DNA of 7,123 bases from Clostridiales bacterium UBA1701 (GCA_002320035.1 DCJL01000020.1:1-7123); one strand, 5' to 3'. Shown: positions 1 to 6,256, counted from the stretch's first letter. Notes: a model not told the origin generated them from the letters alone. Program-made: numbers and translations.

Positions 1-84
1 AAGGAGGGATTTGAACCCTCGCGCGCTTTATACACGCCTACTCCCTTAGCAGGGGAGCCCCTTCGGCCTCTTGGGTACTTCTGC
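1..84 (-). tRNA. tRNA-Ser(GCU), 3' end cut off by window edge
   Basis: Class II tRNA read on the minus strand. The 5' acceptor strand GCAGAAG lies at 84-78, followed by TA and a D arm. The anticodon stem (57-53 with 45-41) closes a 7-nt loop CTGCTAA with anticodon GCT at 50-48, which reads AGC/AGU serine codons. A long variable arm with a 5-bp stem (GCGTG/CGCGC) follows, as expected for tRNA-Ser. The T arm (20-16 with 8-4) carries the loop TTCAAAT. Only the first three bases (CTT) of the 3' acceptor strand are inside the window; the remaining four, the discriminator and any CCA lie beyond position 1. It is 83 nt downstream of mnmE on the same strand and has its own promoter. Confidence 0.96.
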
Positions 85-103
85 ATGCCGACACTGCTAA
101 AGT

Positions 104-132
104 ATATTAGCACAGCGACCCTGCCTTGTCAA
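104..132 (-). promoter_or_regulatory. Sigma-A type promoter of tRNA-Ser
   Basis: On the minus strand a perfect -35 hexamer TTGACA (132-127) is separated by exactly 17 bp from TAATAT (109-104), which is preceded by an extended -10 element TGC. Transcription would start near 97, about 13 nt before the mature tRNA 5' end at 84. It lies between mnmE and the tRNA, so the tRNA need not depend on read-through from mnmE. No convincing terminator is visible after mnmE. Confidence 0.8.
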
Positions 133-166
133 GGGGTTTCATGTGTCTTCATCCGACGCCGAGGGA

Positions 167-1525
167 TTATTTTCCTACGCAGAAGCGTTGGAAAATGCGG
201 TTTGTCACATCCTCCCGGACGGTGCGGCCCGTGAGCTCGCCAAGGGCGGCCATGGCCTCCTCCGTCTCGGTGAGAACAATGTCGGGCGTCATGCCCAGGG
301 CCATTGCCTCCCCGGCGGCATTCATGGATTCCAGCGCCCGGCGCACCGCGTCCGCCTGGCGGGCGTTGGTGAGGATTTCCCCGGCGGGGACCCGGGGCAG
401 GGGGAAGAGCGCGGAAATGGCCTCCTCCAGCGCTTCCAGCCCAAGACCGGTGACAGAGCTGACGGTGACCGTGGGCAGGCCGGAGGCGGGCAGGCAGGGA
501 GCGGGATTCAAATCGTTTTTGGAAATGACCACAATGCCCTGAGGCGCCCGGCGGGCGGCAGCGATGATCTCCTCGTCTTCAGTGCTGTAAGGGGCGCTGC
601 CGTCCACCACGGCGATAACCAGTTCCGCGCTCTCCAGGGCCGCGCGGCTGCGCTCCACGCCCAATTGCTCCACCCGGTCCCCGGTGTCTCGGATTCCGGC
701 GGTATCGATAAGGCGCAGGCAAAGCCCGCCCAGGCGCAGCTTTTCCTCGATGGTATCCCTTGTGGTGCCGGGAATATCGGTGACGATAGCCCGGTCATAG
801 CCCAGAAGGGCGTTGAGAAGGGAACTTTTCCCCGCGTTGGGGCGACCCACGATAGCGGCGGGAATGCCTGCGCTCATAAGACGGCCCCGATCAAAGCTGC
901 GGAGCAGCTCCCGGAGGCTCTCGGACGCGGCGGCAAGGGCGTTTTTGTAATTTTCCATGCGGAAAGGCTCAATATCCTCGTCCGGATAGTCAAGAACCGC
1001 GTGGTAATGGGAACTGATATCCGACAGGGCGGAGTAGATTCCCCCGATTTTCGCGCCGATCGCCCCGGAGAGCTGACCGGCGGCGTTCTTGGCAGCCTCA
1101 ATCGTTTCCGCGTCTATAATATCGGCCACGGCCTCGGCGGAGCAAAGCTCCATCCGGCCGTTGAGAAAGGCCCGCTTCGTAAATTCCCCCGGACCGGCCT
1201 GCCTCGCGCCCAGGGCAAAAAGCTCCTCCAGCGCGGCCCGGAGCACAACGGGGGAGCCGTGGCACTGAAACTCAGCGGTATCCTCCCCGGTATAGCTCCC
1301 TGGGCCCCGGCTCACGGTGCACAGGCACAGGTCCAGCAGCTCCCCCTCCCGGGTGCAGAGCCTGCCGTATACCAGCTTTCTGTCCGGCGCAGCGCTCATT
1401 CTGCCGCCGAACGATGGCTGAAAAAGCGCGTCGGCAAGTGCGATGGCACGCTCCCCTGACAGACGGATGATTCCAATTGCGGCCACCTGCGCACCGGTGG
1501 CTATAGCGGCGATCGTATCAGACAT
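167..1525 (-). CDS. mnmE: tRNA modification GTPase MnmE (TrmE)
   Basis: 452 aa. MnmE partners with MnmG to install aminomethyl groups on C5 of wobble U34 in tRNAs that read two-codon boxes; it binds 5,10-methylene-tetrahydrofolate and acts as a potassium-dependent GTPase in the cytoplasm. The N-terminal folate-binding domain includes the family stretch GPGEFTKRAFLNGRMEL at about 111-127. The inserted G domain has P-loop GRPNAGKS (227-234), TTRDT (254-258), DTAG (274-277) and a G4 motif. The C-terminus ends FCVGK, with the catalytic Cys449. Length fits the family (about 450-460). I chose the ATG at 1525 over an upstream TTG at 1537 because GGAG sits 6 nt before it and the family begins near this residue. 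Odd point: the G4 motif reads SKND rather than NKxD. It is 23 nt downstream of the HAD gene, probably co-transcribed with it. No mnmG is in the window. Confidence 0.97.
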   Translation of the reverse strand: MSDTIAAIATGAQVAAIGIIRLSGERAIALADALFQPSFGGRMSAAPDRKLVYGRLCTREGELLDLCLCTVSRGPGSYTGEDTAEFQCHGSPVVLRAALEELFALGARQAGPGEFTKRAFLNGRMELCSAEAVADIIDAETIEAAKNAAGQLSGAIGAKIGGIYSALSDISSHYHAVLDYPDEDIEPFRMENYKNALAAASESLRELLRSFDRGRLMSAGIPAAIVGRPNAGKSSLLNALLGYDRAIVTDIPGTTRDTIEEKLRLGGLCLRLIDTAGIRDTGDRVEQLGVERSRAALESAELVIAVVDGSAPYSTEDEEIIAAARRAPQGIVVISKNDLNPAPCLPASGLPTVTVSSVTGLGLEALEEAISALFPLPRVPAGEILTNARQADAVRRALESMNAAGEAMALGMTPDIVLTETEEAMAALGELTGRTVREDVTNRIFQRFCVGK

Positions 1526-1531
1526 GACAAA

Positions 1532-1535
1532 CTCC
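1532..1535 (-). promoter_or_regulatory. Ribosome binding site that fixes the mnmE start
   Basis: GGAG on the minus strand lies 6 nt upstream of the ATG at 1525. The longer reading frame would begin with a TTG at 1537 that immediately precedes and overlaps this GGAG, so the ribosome site itself would be inside the coding region. The ATG start is therefore preferred. Confidence 0.75.
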
Positions 1536-1548
1536 AATAAAAATAATT

Positions 1549-2178
1549 TTAAAGTGCTTCCAGCAGGACGGGAAGCTCCGCGGGGGAGAGGAGAACGGCG
1601 TCCGGAGCCTGGGCAGAGCCGAAACCGTAGCCCGCGTGAACAAAAGCGCAGCCAGCCTCCCGGGCGCTCTTTTCGTCCGTGGCTGTATCTCCCACATAGA
1701 CGGGGCGGCGCAGGCCCTTCCGGGCGGCCAGAAGCCGGATATTCTCCGCCTTTGAAAGCCCTGTCTCTCCCTCGCAGGCCCAGGCGCTGAAATACCCGCC
1801 CAGGCCGGAAAAGGCCAGAAAGCTTTCAATATAACCGCGCTGGCAGTTGCTCACGATATACAGCCCCGCTTTTGGGTACAGCTCCTTCAGCATGGCCTCA
1901 ATGCCCGGATAAATTTTCCCGCCCAGAACGGAGAGCCTTTCTGCCTCTTCCTCAAGGCAGAGCGCGCAGACCTGAGCGGCCCGGGAGCCGAAGGAAGAAA
2001 AAAGCCGGGCGGCGATTTCGGCCCCGGTGAGGCCCATAATGCCTTGGATATCCTCCCGGCTGAAGCACCCGGCAGAACCAAAGCGCGCTTCAAGGCTCCG
2101 GTTCCAACTGGCGGCAACAGACTCGCAGGAGTCCCATAGGGTGCCGTCCAGGTCAAAAATCACACCGTCAAATCTCAT
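1549..2178 (-). CDS. HAD-superfamily phosphatase, phosphoglycolate phosphatase-like
   Basis: 209 aa, soluble. HAD hydrolases transfer a phosphoryl group to an aspartate and then to water. All four motifs are visible: motif I DLDGT with nucleophile Asp9 and acid/base Asp11; motif II Ser110 in IVSN; motif III Lys143 in the LSKAEN context; motif IV GDTATD with Asp164 and Asp168 for magnesium. Residues from about 15 to 90 form an alpha-helical cap (subfamily IA arrangement), typical of phosphoglycolate or pyrophosphate phosphatases (Gph/PpaX type). The substrate cannot be read from the sequence; detoxification of 2-phosphoglycolate or other small phosphate esters is the family's common role. The ATG at 2178 has GGAG 7 nt upstream. 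It follows rex across a 112-nt gap filled by a large inverted repeat, and precedes mnmE by 23 nt. Confidence 0.9.
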   Translation of the reverse strand: MRFDGVIFDLDGTLWDSCESVAASWNRSLEARFGSAGCFSREDIQGIMGLTGAEIAARLFSSFGSRAAQVCALCLEEEAERLSVLGGKIYPGIEAMLKELYPKAGLYIVSNCQRGYIESFLAFSGLGGYFSAWACEGETGLSKAENIRLLAARKGLRRPVYVGDTATDEKSAREAGCAFVHAGYGFGSAQAPDAVLLSPAELPVLLEAL

Positions 2179-2198
2179 CCCGATTCTCCACAGATAAA

Positions 2199-2274
2199 GC
2201 GCGCCGCAAACCTGCCGCCCTTCCGCCCCGCGCCGGGTATGACGCGCGGACGGCGGGCCGCGTTTGCGGCGCGC
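2199..2274 (-). repeat. Large GC-rich nested inverted repeat between rex and HAD gene
   Basis: Outer arms are a perfect 13-bp inverted repeat: GTTTGCGGCGCGC on the plus strand at 2262-2274 and its complement at 2199-2211. The 50-nt interior folds again, with ccgcgc (2228-2233) against gcgcgg (2244-2249) and ccgcc (2223-2227) against ggcgg (2252-2256). In the rex transcript this would be a very stable stem-loop followed by TTTAT. It could act as a rex terminator, an attenuator or 3'-end stabiliser, or be a copy of a dispersed palindromic element. The uridine tract is poor, so a simple intrinsic terminator is not certain. Only 20 nt separate it from the HAD start codon. Confidence 0.75.
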
Positions 2275-2290
2275 CTGAATTCAGAAGCTT

Positions 2291-2965
2291 TTAAGCCTGC
2301 TTCTCGGCTCTGGCCGACTTGGCGGCCTTTTCATCCAGCCGCTCGGAGACATAGTAGCTCAAAGACAGAAGGCTGTCAGAAAAATGAATATTCTCAACGA
2401 TAGTGGGGCTGTTGGGCTCAGTGAGCTCCACATTGGTAAAGTTCCAGATGGCCTCAATGCCGTTTTCAGTGAGCGCCTTGGTAACGGGAATGGCGGCCTC
2501 CTTGGGCACGCAGAGCACAGCCACATCCACCCGGTTGCTGTGAATGTAATCCACCAGCTCATCATTGGAGTAGATGGGAACGCCGTGGAAATTGGTGCCG
2601 ATCAGCTCGGGCTTGATATCAAAAGCAGCGGTCAGATTAAAGCCCCACTCAGCAAAGGAAAAGTTATCCACCAGAGCGCGGCCGATATTACCCACACCGA
2701 CAAGGATTGCATTAAAGCCCCTGTCCATGCCCAGAATACTGGCAATCTGCGTCCTGAGCGCGGGGACGTTATACCCGTAGCCCTGCTGGCCAAACTCGCC
2801 GAAGCAGCTGAAATCCTGACGGATCTGAGACGGGGTAAGCCCAAGCTGCTGGCCCAGCTCAAAGGATGAAATCCGGCTGACACCATTCTCCGTAAGCTCA
2901 TCCAGCTTACGCAGGTATCTGGGCAGACGGCGTATTACATTATTGGAAACTTTGACTCGCTTCAC
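2291..2965 (-). CDS. rex: Redox-sensing transcriptional repressor Rex
   Basis: 224 aa. Rex is a homodimeric repressor that senses the NADH/NAD+ ratio and releases DNA when NADH is high, controlling fermentative and NADH-reoxidising genes in Gram-positive bacteria. Residues 1-80 form the N-terminal winged helix, with the family signature TPSQIRQDFSCFGEFGQQGYGY at about 44-65. Residues from about 85 to 200 form a Rossmann domain with the dinucleotide loop GVGNIG (90-95) and an acidic Asp116 at the end of the second strand for the NAD(H) ribose. The C-terminal helix, rich in Ala, Lys and Glu, would make the dimer swap. I chose the GTG at 2965 rather than an upstream ATG at 3031: the longer frame includes the ribosome binding site, and the family starts near the sequence VSNNVIRRLP. 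It has its own promoter and a candidate operator in the leader. Confidence 0.97.
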   Translation of the reverse strand: MKRVKVSNNVIRRLPRYLRKLDELTENGVSRISSFELGQQLGLTPSQIRQDFSCFGEFGQQGYGYNVPALRTQIASILGMDRGFNAILVGVGNIGRALVDNFSFAEWGFNLTAAFDIKPELIGTNFHGVPIYSNDELVDYIHSNRVDVAVLCVPKEAAIPVTKALTENGIEAIWNFTNVELTEPNSPTIVENIHFSDSLLSLSYYVSERLDEKAAKSARAEKQA

Positions 2966-2974
2966 TGACAATCT

Positions 2975-2980
2975 CTCCTC
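2975..2980 (-). promoter_or_regulatory. Ribosome binding site that fixes the rex GTG start
   Basis: GAGGAG on the minus strand lies 9 nt upstream of the GTG at 2965. An in-frame TTG at 2971 is only 3 nt from the site and is too close. An in-frame ATG at 3031 would start close to the predicted -10 box, before the likely transcription start, so it cannot be used by the promoter described here. Confidence 0.75.
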
Positions 2981-2990
2981 GTATGCTTCT

Positions 2991-3009
2991 GTGGAAATAC
3001 ATTTTCCGC
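2991..3009. promoter_or_regulatory. Imperfect palindrome in rex leader, candidate operator
   Basis: GTGGAAA (2991-2997), a 5-nt spacer and TTTCCGC (3003-3009) form an imperfect palindrome matching in 6 of 7 arm positions. It lies just downstream of the predicted rex transcription start, a suitable place for autorepression. It loosely resembles published Rex boxes (TTGTGAA..TTCACAA type), but the arms carry an extra G and differ at the ends. The assignment as a Rex site is inference only. Confidence 0.25.
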
Positions 3010-3031
3010 TTATATTATATGTTGTCTGCAC

Positions 3032-3060
3032 ATTATAGCATACACTTTTCCAATTATCAA
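3032..3060 (-). promoter_or_regulatory. Sigma-A type promoter of rex
   Basis: On the minus strand TTGATA (3060-3055) is spaced 17 bp from a perfect TATAAT (3037-3032), preceded by an extended -10 TGC. Transcription would start near 3025, giving a leader of about 60 nt before the rex GTG. This is the only strong promoter seen between the anti-sigma gene and mnmE, so it may serve rex, the HAD gene and mnmE if read-through of the nested repeat occurs. Confidence 0.8.
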
Positions 3061-3068
3061 GACATAAT

Positions 3069-3098
3069 GATAAAAAATCAACGATTAAATTTTTTATC
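3069..3098 (-). terminator. AT-only hairpin at the end of the anti-sigma gene, possible terminator
   Basis: GATAAAAAAT (3069-3078) and ATTTTTTATC (3089-3098) are a perfect 10-bp inverted repeat with a 10-nt loop. It contains the anti-sigma stop codon at 3096-3094. The uridine run is part of the stem and there is almost no G-C pairing, so it is a weak intrinsic terminator at best. It is symmetrical and would look the same on either strand. It sits immediately upstream of the rex promoter, where an end to the trmB-to-anti-sigma transcript is expected. Confidence 0.4.
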
Positions 3099-3894
3099 CT
3101 ATATTGTCGAGGATTTCAAGAAGCGAAAGAAACTCCTCCTCGCTCAGGCTGGAGCGGAGAATGGCTTCGCTTCCGGGGGCGGAATAATAGAGCGTTTCTT
3201 CAAGCAGATATATATAGGCGCTGCCGTCTTTGTCCACGCTGAGCGTGTACAGCAGCTTGTCCCTGAGCTCCGCTGCACACAGGGAACATGCCTCGCCGGA
3301 GAGACAGCTTTGAAGATATTCCCAGTCCTCCCCGCTGAGCCCGGCCCGGCCCGGAGAGGCCATGTTCTCCGAAGGAGCGGCGGCCACCAGGCTGTCTCCC
3401 CCGTCGGCGGGGGCCTCGTCAATGACGGCGTCCTCCGCTGCGGCCTCCGGGGCCGCGGGTACGTCCGCCGGGGCGGCCTTGTCCGAGTATACCCGGGCTT
3501 CCGGCCGCGCCTCGCCGCCGGCTGCGGCGCTGTACTCAGCCGGCGCGGCGGAGGAGGCCCGGAACATGGGCGCAAGGCCGAAAACGGAGCCGATGACGAT
3601 CGCTGAACAGGCGGCCAGGGCCAAAATATTTTTCATTGGCTTTGAAATCCGGGGCAGATTGGCGTGTTTGACGCTTTCACGCCGTACACCGGCCATAATA
3701 TTTTCATGCAGCGCCGCAGGGGGGGCCTCCAGCCCCTCCGAAAGCGTTTTGGACAGAGTGGAAAAGGCCTGATGCATGGCGGCGCAGCCAGTACATACTT
3801 TCAGGTGCTCCGCCAGAGCCGCGCTTTCGGCCCCGGACAACTCGCTGTCCAAAAGGGCGCTGATCAGTTCCTGATATTTTTCACATTCGCTCAT
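3094..3894 (-). CDS. Membrane-bound zinc-finger anti-sigma factor
   Basis: 266 aa. It probably sequesters the ECF sigma factor encoded just upstream and releases it on an envelope or redox signal. Residues 1-45 form a putative zinc-finger anti-sigma domain (ZAS type) with Cys4 and His30-x3-Cys34-x2-Cys37. One transmembrane segment lies at about 89-111, placing the N-terminus in the cytoplasm. The exported part begins with a low-complexity Ala/Pro/Glu linker (about 113-185), then a small domain that I do not recognise (about 186-266), containing Cys197, Cys203 and Cys206 in a C-x5-C-x2-C arrangement and a Tyr-rich stretch. Its ATG overlaps the sigma stop codon by 4 nt (ATGA) and has a strong GGAGG just upstream, a classic coupled sigma/anti-sigma pair. 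The sensor domain and the inducing signal are unknown. Confidence 0.9.
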   Translation of the reverse strand: MSECEKYQELISALLDSELSGAESAALAEHLKVCTGCAAMHQAFSTLSKTLSEGLEAPPAALHENIMAGVRRESVKHANLPRISKPMKNILALAACSAIVIGSVFGLAPMFRASSAAPAEYSAAAGGEARPEARVYSDKAAPADVPAAPEAAAEDAVIDEAPADGGDSLVAAAPSENMASPGRAGLSGEDWEYLQSCLSGEACSLCAAELRDKLLYTLSVDKDGSAYIYLLEETLYYSAPGSEAILRSSLSEEEFLSLLEILDNIG

Positions 3895-4511
3895 GGCGTT
3901 TCACCTCCTCCCTGTTTGCTTGACGAAATGTAATCGGGAAGGTTCCCATCCGCAAGCAGAAAGGCGCAGAGCTTTTTCCGGGCGCGGAAGATGCGGGATT
4001 TCACCGTGCCGCTCTCTATGCCCAGAACGGAGGCGATTTCCTCATAGCTCAGCCCCTGAATCTCCCGCAGCAGCAAAATCTGCCTGGGTTCCGGCGGCAG
4101 CTGCGCAAGGCCCCGGCGGACGGCCTCCCGCGTCATGCGCTTTTCCAGCAAAAGCTCCGGGGTCTGGCGCTCGTCGGGAATGTCCAGCTGGGGTTCCTCT
4201 CCGTCCTCGTCCTCCATTGAGAGGGAGACGGTTTGCCTTCGGCTTCTGCGGCGCAGAAAATCCAGACAGACGTTGGAGACTATCCTGTAAAGCCAGACGG
4301 AGAATTTGCTGTCTCCCCGGAAACAGCCCAGAGAATGAAAGGCCTTTATAAAGGTCTCCTGAGACAGATCCGCCGCGTCCTCCGTGTTTCCGGTCATTTT
4401 CAGGGCCAGATTGTATACATTTTTTTCATATTCGGTCACAAGGGCCTCAAAGGCGTCCGTATCCCCGCCCAAGACCCGCGCTATGATTTTTCCTTCCTGT
4501 TCCCGCGTCAC
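3891..4511 (-). CDS. ECF-type RNA polymerase sigma factor (SigW/RpoE-like)
   Basis: 206 aa. Group 4 (extracytoplasmic function) sigma factors direct RNA polymerase to a small stress regulon. Region 2 spans about 21-92, with the core-binding and -10 recognition stretch around DAADLSQETFIKAF (45-58) and the WLYRIVSNVCLDFLRRR helix after it. An acidic linker follows (about 98-125), then region 4 (about 126-182), whose helix-turn-helix LSYEEIASVLGIESGTVKSR recognises the -35 element. Regions 1 and 3 are absent, as in the family. The start is GTG at 4511, with AAGGA 8 nt upstream. It begins 24 nt after dus and overlaps the anti-sigma gene by 4 nt. No clear self-recognised promoter (AAC..CGT type) was found just upstream, so transcription probably comes from the trmB promoter, or from a site inside dus that I cannot see. 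Confidence 0.95.
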   Translation of the reverse strand: MTREQEGKIIARVLGGDTDAFEALVTEYEKNVYNLALKMTGNTEDAADLSQETFIKAFHSLGCFRGDSKFSVWLYRIVSNVCLDFLRRRSRRQTVSLSMEDEDGEEPQLDIPDERQTPELLLEKRMTREAVRRGLAQLPPEPRQILLLREIQGLSYEEIASVLGIESGTVKSRIFRARKKLCAFLLADGNLPDYISSSKQGGGETP

Positions 4512-4535
4512 GCTGCCGTTCCTTTCCGGGCCGCC

Positions 4536-5507
4536 TCAGGCCAGGTCCCGTTTGATATCCCGGGCCGTTTTCCGAAGCTGCTCAAGCGTTTCAATGTGTA
4601 CAAGCTGCTGCCGGTATACCCCGGAGTGAGCTACGCCGTGGAGATACCAGGGCATGTGATGCCGGGCTTCCAGACAGGCCGCTCGCTCGCCGAAACGCTC
4701 CGCCAGCGCCTCGATCTGACCTACGGCGAGGTCGATGCGCTCGGCCAGAGGCGGCAGTTCCGGCACATGCCGCCCGGCCAGAAGCGCTTTCGCCTGCTGG
4801 AAAAGCCAAGGGTTTCCAAAGCTGCCCCGGCCCGCCATGGCCAGCTCACAGCCTGTATAACGCAGAATGTGCGCCGCGTCCTGCGGAGTGAATATATCAC
4901 CGTTGGCAATAACCGGAATATCCACCGCCTGACGCACCTGCCGGATCGTGTCCCAGTCGGCCCGACCGGAGTACATCTGGGCGCGGGTGCGGCCATGGAC
5001 GGTTATGGCGGCGGCTCCGGCCTGTCGGCAGATGCGGGCAAAGTCCACCGCGTTCACGCTTCCGCCATCCCAACCTTTGCGGAATTTCACCGTCACCGGA
5101 GCGGACACGGCGCATACTACGGCCTCGATTATCCTGCCCGCAAGCTCCGGATCCTTCATCAGGGCAGAGCCGTCCCCGGATTTTACAATTTTGCCCACGG
5201 GGCAGCCCATGTTAATGTCCAAAATATCTGCCCCGGAGATATCCAGGGCCATCCGGGCTGCCTCGGCCATGATCTCCGGCTCGTGGCCAAAAATCTGAGC
5301 CGCGCAGGGGTGCTCCCCGGGAGAAATGGAAAGCAGCGCTTTTGTTTTCTCGTCCTTATATACAAGGGCCCGGGCGCTGACCATCTCTGTGGTGGTCATC
5401 ACTGCCCCGAGTGTTCCGCACACGGCCCGGAAGGCAAAGTCCGAAACCCCGGCCATCGGCGCAAGGCAGAGGCCCTCTTCTATTTCAACGTTTCCTATTC
5501 TTACCAT
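4536..5507 (-). CDS. dus: tRNA-dihydrouridine synthase (DusB-like)
   Basis: 323 aa. This FMN- and NADPH-dependent enzyme reduces specific uridines in the tRNA D loop (and in some relatives the variable loop) to dihydrouridine. It is a TIM barrel followed by a helical tRNA-binding domain. Visible landmarks: LAPMAGVSD (15-23) near the FMN; INMGCPVGKIVKSGDGSALMK at 98-118, with catalytic Cys102; Lys141 in TVKFRKGWD; His171 in VHGRTR; ANGDI (201-205); and GRGSFGNPW (226-234) for the FMN phosphate. Length is normal for DusB (about 320). The ATG overlaps the end of the exonuclease gene by 7 nt and has no obvious ribosome site of its own, so translation is likely coupled. The exact uridine position cannot be read from the sequence. 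Confidence 0.96.
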   Translation of the reverse strand: MVRIGNVEIEEGLCLAPMAGVSDFAFRAVCGTLGAVMTTTEMVSARALVYKDEKTKALLSISPGEHPCAAQIFGHEPEIMAEAARMALDISGADILDINMGCPVGKIVKSGDGSALMKDPELAGRIIEAVVCAVSAPVTVKFRKGWDGGSVNAVDFARICRQAGAAAITVHGRTRAQMYSGRADWDTIRQVRQAVDIPVIANGDIFTPQDAAHILRYTGCELAMAGRGSFGNPWLFQQAKALLAGRHVPELPPLAERIDLAVGQIEALAERFGERAACLEARHHMPWYLHGVAHSGVYRQQLVHIETLEQLRKTARDIKRDLA

Positions 5508-6256
5508 GTCATATCAAGCCCAACCGGGCAATGGTCCGAGCCCATTATCTCCGGAAGGATGTAGGCTTCCTTTATATTCTCCCTCAGCCTGTCCGAAACT
5601 ACGAAATAGTCTATCCGCCAGCCCACGTTCCGTGCCCTTGCCGCCGCCCGATAGCTCCACCAGGAGTAGGCGTCGGTCCGGTCAGGGTAGAGATAGCGGA
5701 AGCTATCGGTGAATCCGGCCTCCAGAAGCTCTGTGAACTTGCCGCGCTCCTCGTAGGAAAAGCCGGGATTGCCGATGTTGGTCTTGGGATTTTTCAGGTC
5801 GATTTCCTCGTGGGCCACATTCATATCCCCGCAGACTATAACAGGCTTTCTACGGTCAAGATCCATGAGGTAAGTGCGGAAATCATCCTCCCAGCGCATG
5901 CGGTAATCAAGGCGGCGCAGCCCATCCTGGGCGTTGGGGGTGTAGACGCAGACCAGGTAAAAGTTTTCATATTCAAGCGTAACCGCCCGGCCCTCGGTGT
6001 CATGCTCCGGTAGGCCCAGATTCATGCGGACGGAGAGCGGGCTGTGTTTTGTAAAAACAGCGGTGCCGGAGTATCCCTTTTTCTCGGCATAGCTCCAGTA
6101 GCTCTCATAGCCGGGCAAATCAAGCTGAATCTGGCCTTCCTGGAGCTTCGTCTCCTGCAGGCAGAAAAAGTCTGCGTCCAGGCTGTGGAAAATATCTTCA
6201 AAGCCTTTTTTCTGTACTGCCCGCAGGCCGTTTACGTTCCATGAAATAAATCTCAT
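5501..6256 (-). CDS. xth: Exodeoxyribonuclease III / AP endonuclease (Xth/ExoA)
   Basis: 251 aa. This magnesium-dependent enzyme cleaves DNA at abasic sites and trims blocked 3' ends in base excision repair. It belongs to the exonuclease-endonuclease-phosphatase fold. Catalytic signatures are complete: SWNVNGLRA with Asn7 (and Asn9); QETK with Glu35 for the metal; VYTPN with Tyr105; GDMNVAHEEIDL with Asp144 and Asn146; GWRIDYF with Asp216; and the final SDHCPV with Asp241 and His242. Length is typical (about 250-270). The ATG overlaps the trmB stop by 4 nt (ATGA), and GGAGG lies 4 nt upstream. It sits in the middle of a unit with tRNA-modification genes and an ECF sigma factor, so it may share stress-related transcription; that is inference. 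Confidence 0.97.
   Translation of the reverse strand: MRFISWNVNGLRAVQKKGFEDIFHSLDADFFCLQETKLQEGQIQLDLPGYESYWSYAEKKGYSGTAVFTKHSPLSVRMNLGLPEHDTEGRAVTLEYENFYLVCVYTPNAQDGLRRLDYRMRWEDDFRTYLMDLDRRKPVIVCGDMNVAHEEIDLKNPKTNIGNPGFSYEERGKFTELLEAGFTDSFRYLYPDRTDAYSWWSYRAAARARNVGWRIDYFVVSDRLRENIKEAYILPEIMGSDHCPVGLDMTW

Noticed and set aside
125..135. CCTTG-T-CAAGG dyad downstream of mnmE as a terminator
   Set aside because: The loop would be a single base and no U run follows; the sequence is better explained as the -35 box of the tRNA-Ser promoter.
143..1459. Long plus-strand open frame of 438 codons opposite mnmE
   Set aside because: It is the antisense shadow of a GC-rich gene; the product is low-complexity, rich in Gly, Arg and Ala, with no recognisable motif, while the opposite strand encodes a complete MnmE.
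2275..2284. 10-bp palindrome CTGAATTCAG next to the rex stop codon
   Set aside because: Short, with no T tract, and not linked to a promoter; probably chance, though it abuts the large nested repeat.
2981..3043. 7-bp inverted repeat GTATGCT (2981-2987) and AGCATAC (3037-3043) flanking the rex leader
   Set aside because: One arm is upstream of the transcription start and overlaps the -10 box, so it cannot form an RNA hairpin; the wide spacing makes an operator pair unlikely and chance is plausible.
2983..3606. Plus-strand open frame starting in the rex control region
   Set aside because: It runs through the AT-rich promoter region and the antisense of the anti-sigma gene, and its composition changes abruptly from AT-rich to Gly/Arg-rich codons.
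4512..4600. TGAAAC upstream of the sigma gene as an ECF -35 element
   Set aside because: No matching CGT-type -10 element at a suitable distance; the bases are explained by the dus coding sequence.
4233..5564. Long plus-strand open frame of 443 codons opposite sigma and dus
   Set aside because: It spans the antisense of two unmistakable genes and their junction, and shows no domain or ribosome site that would support it.
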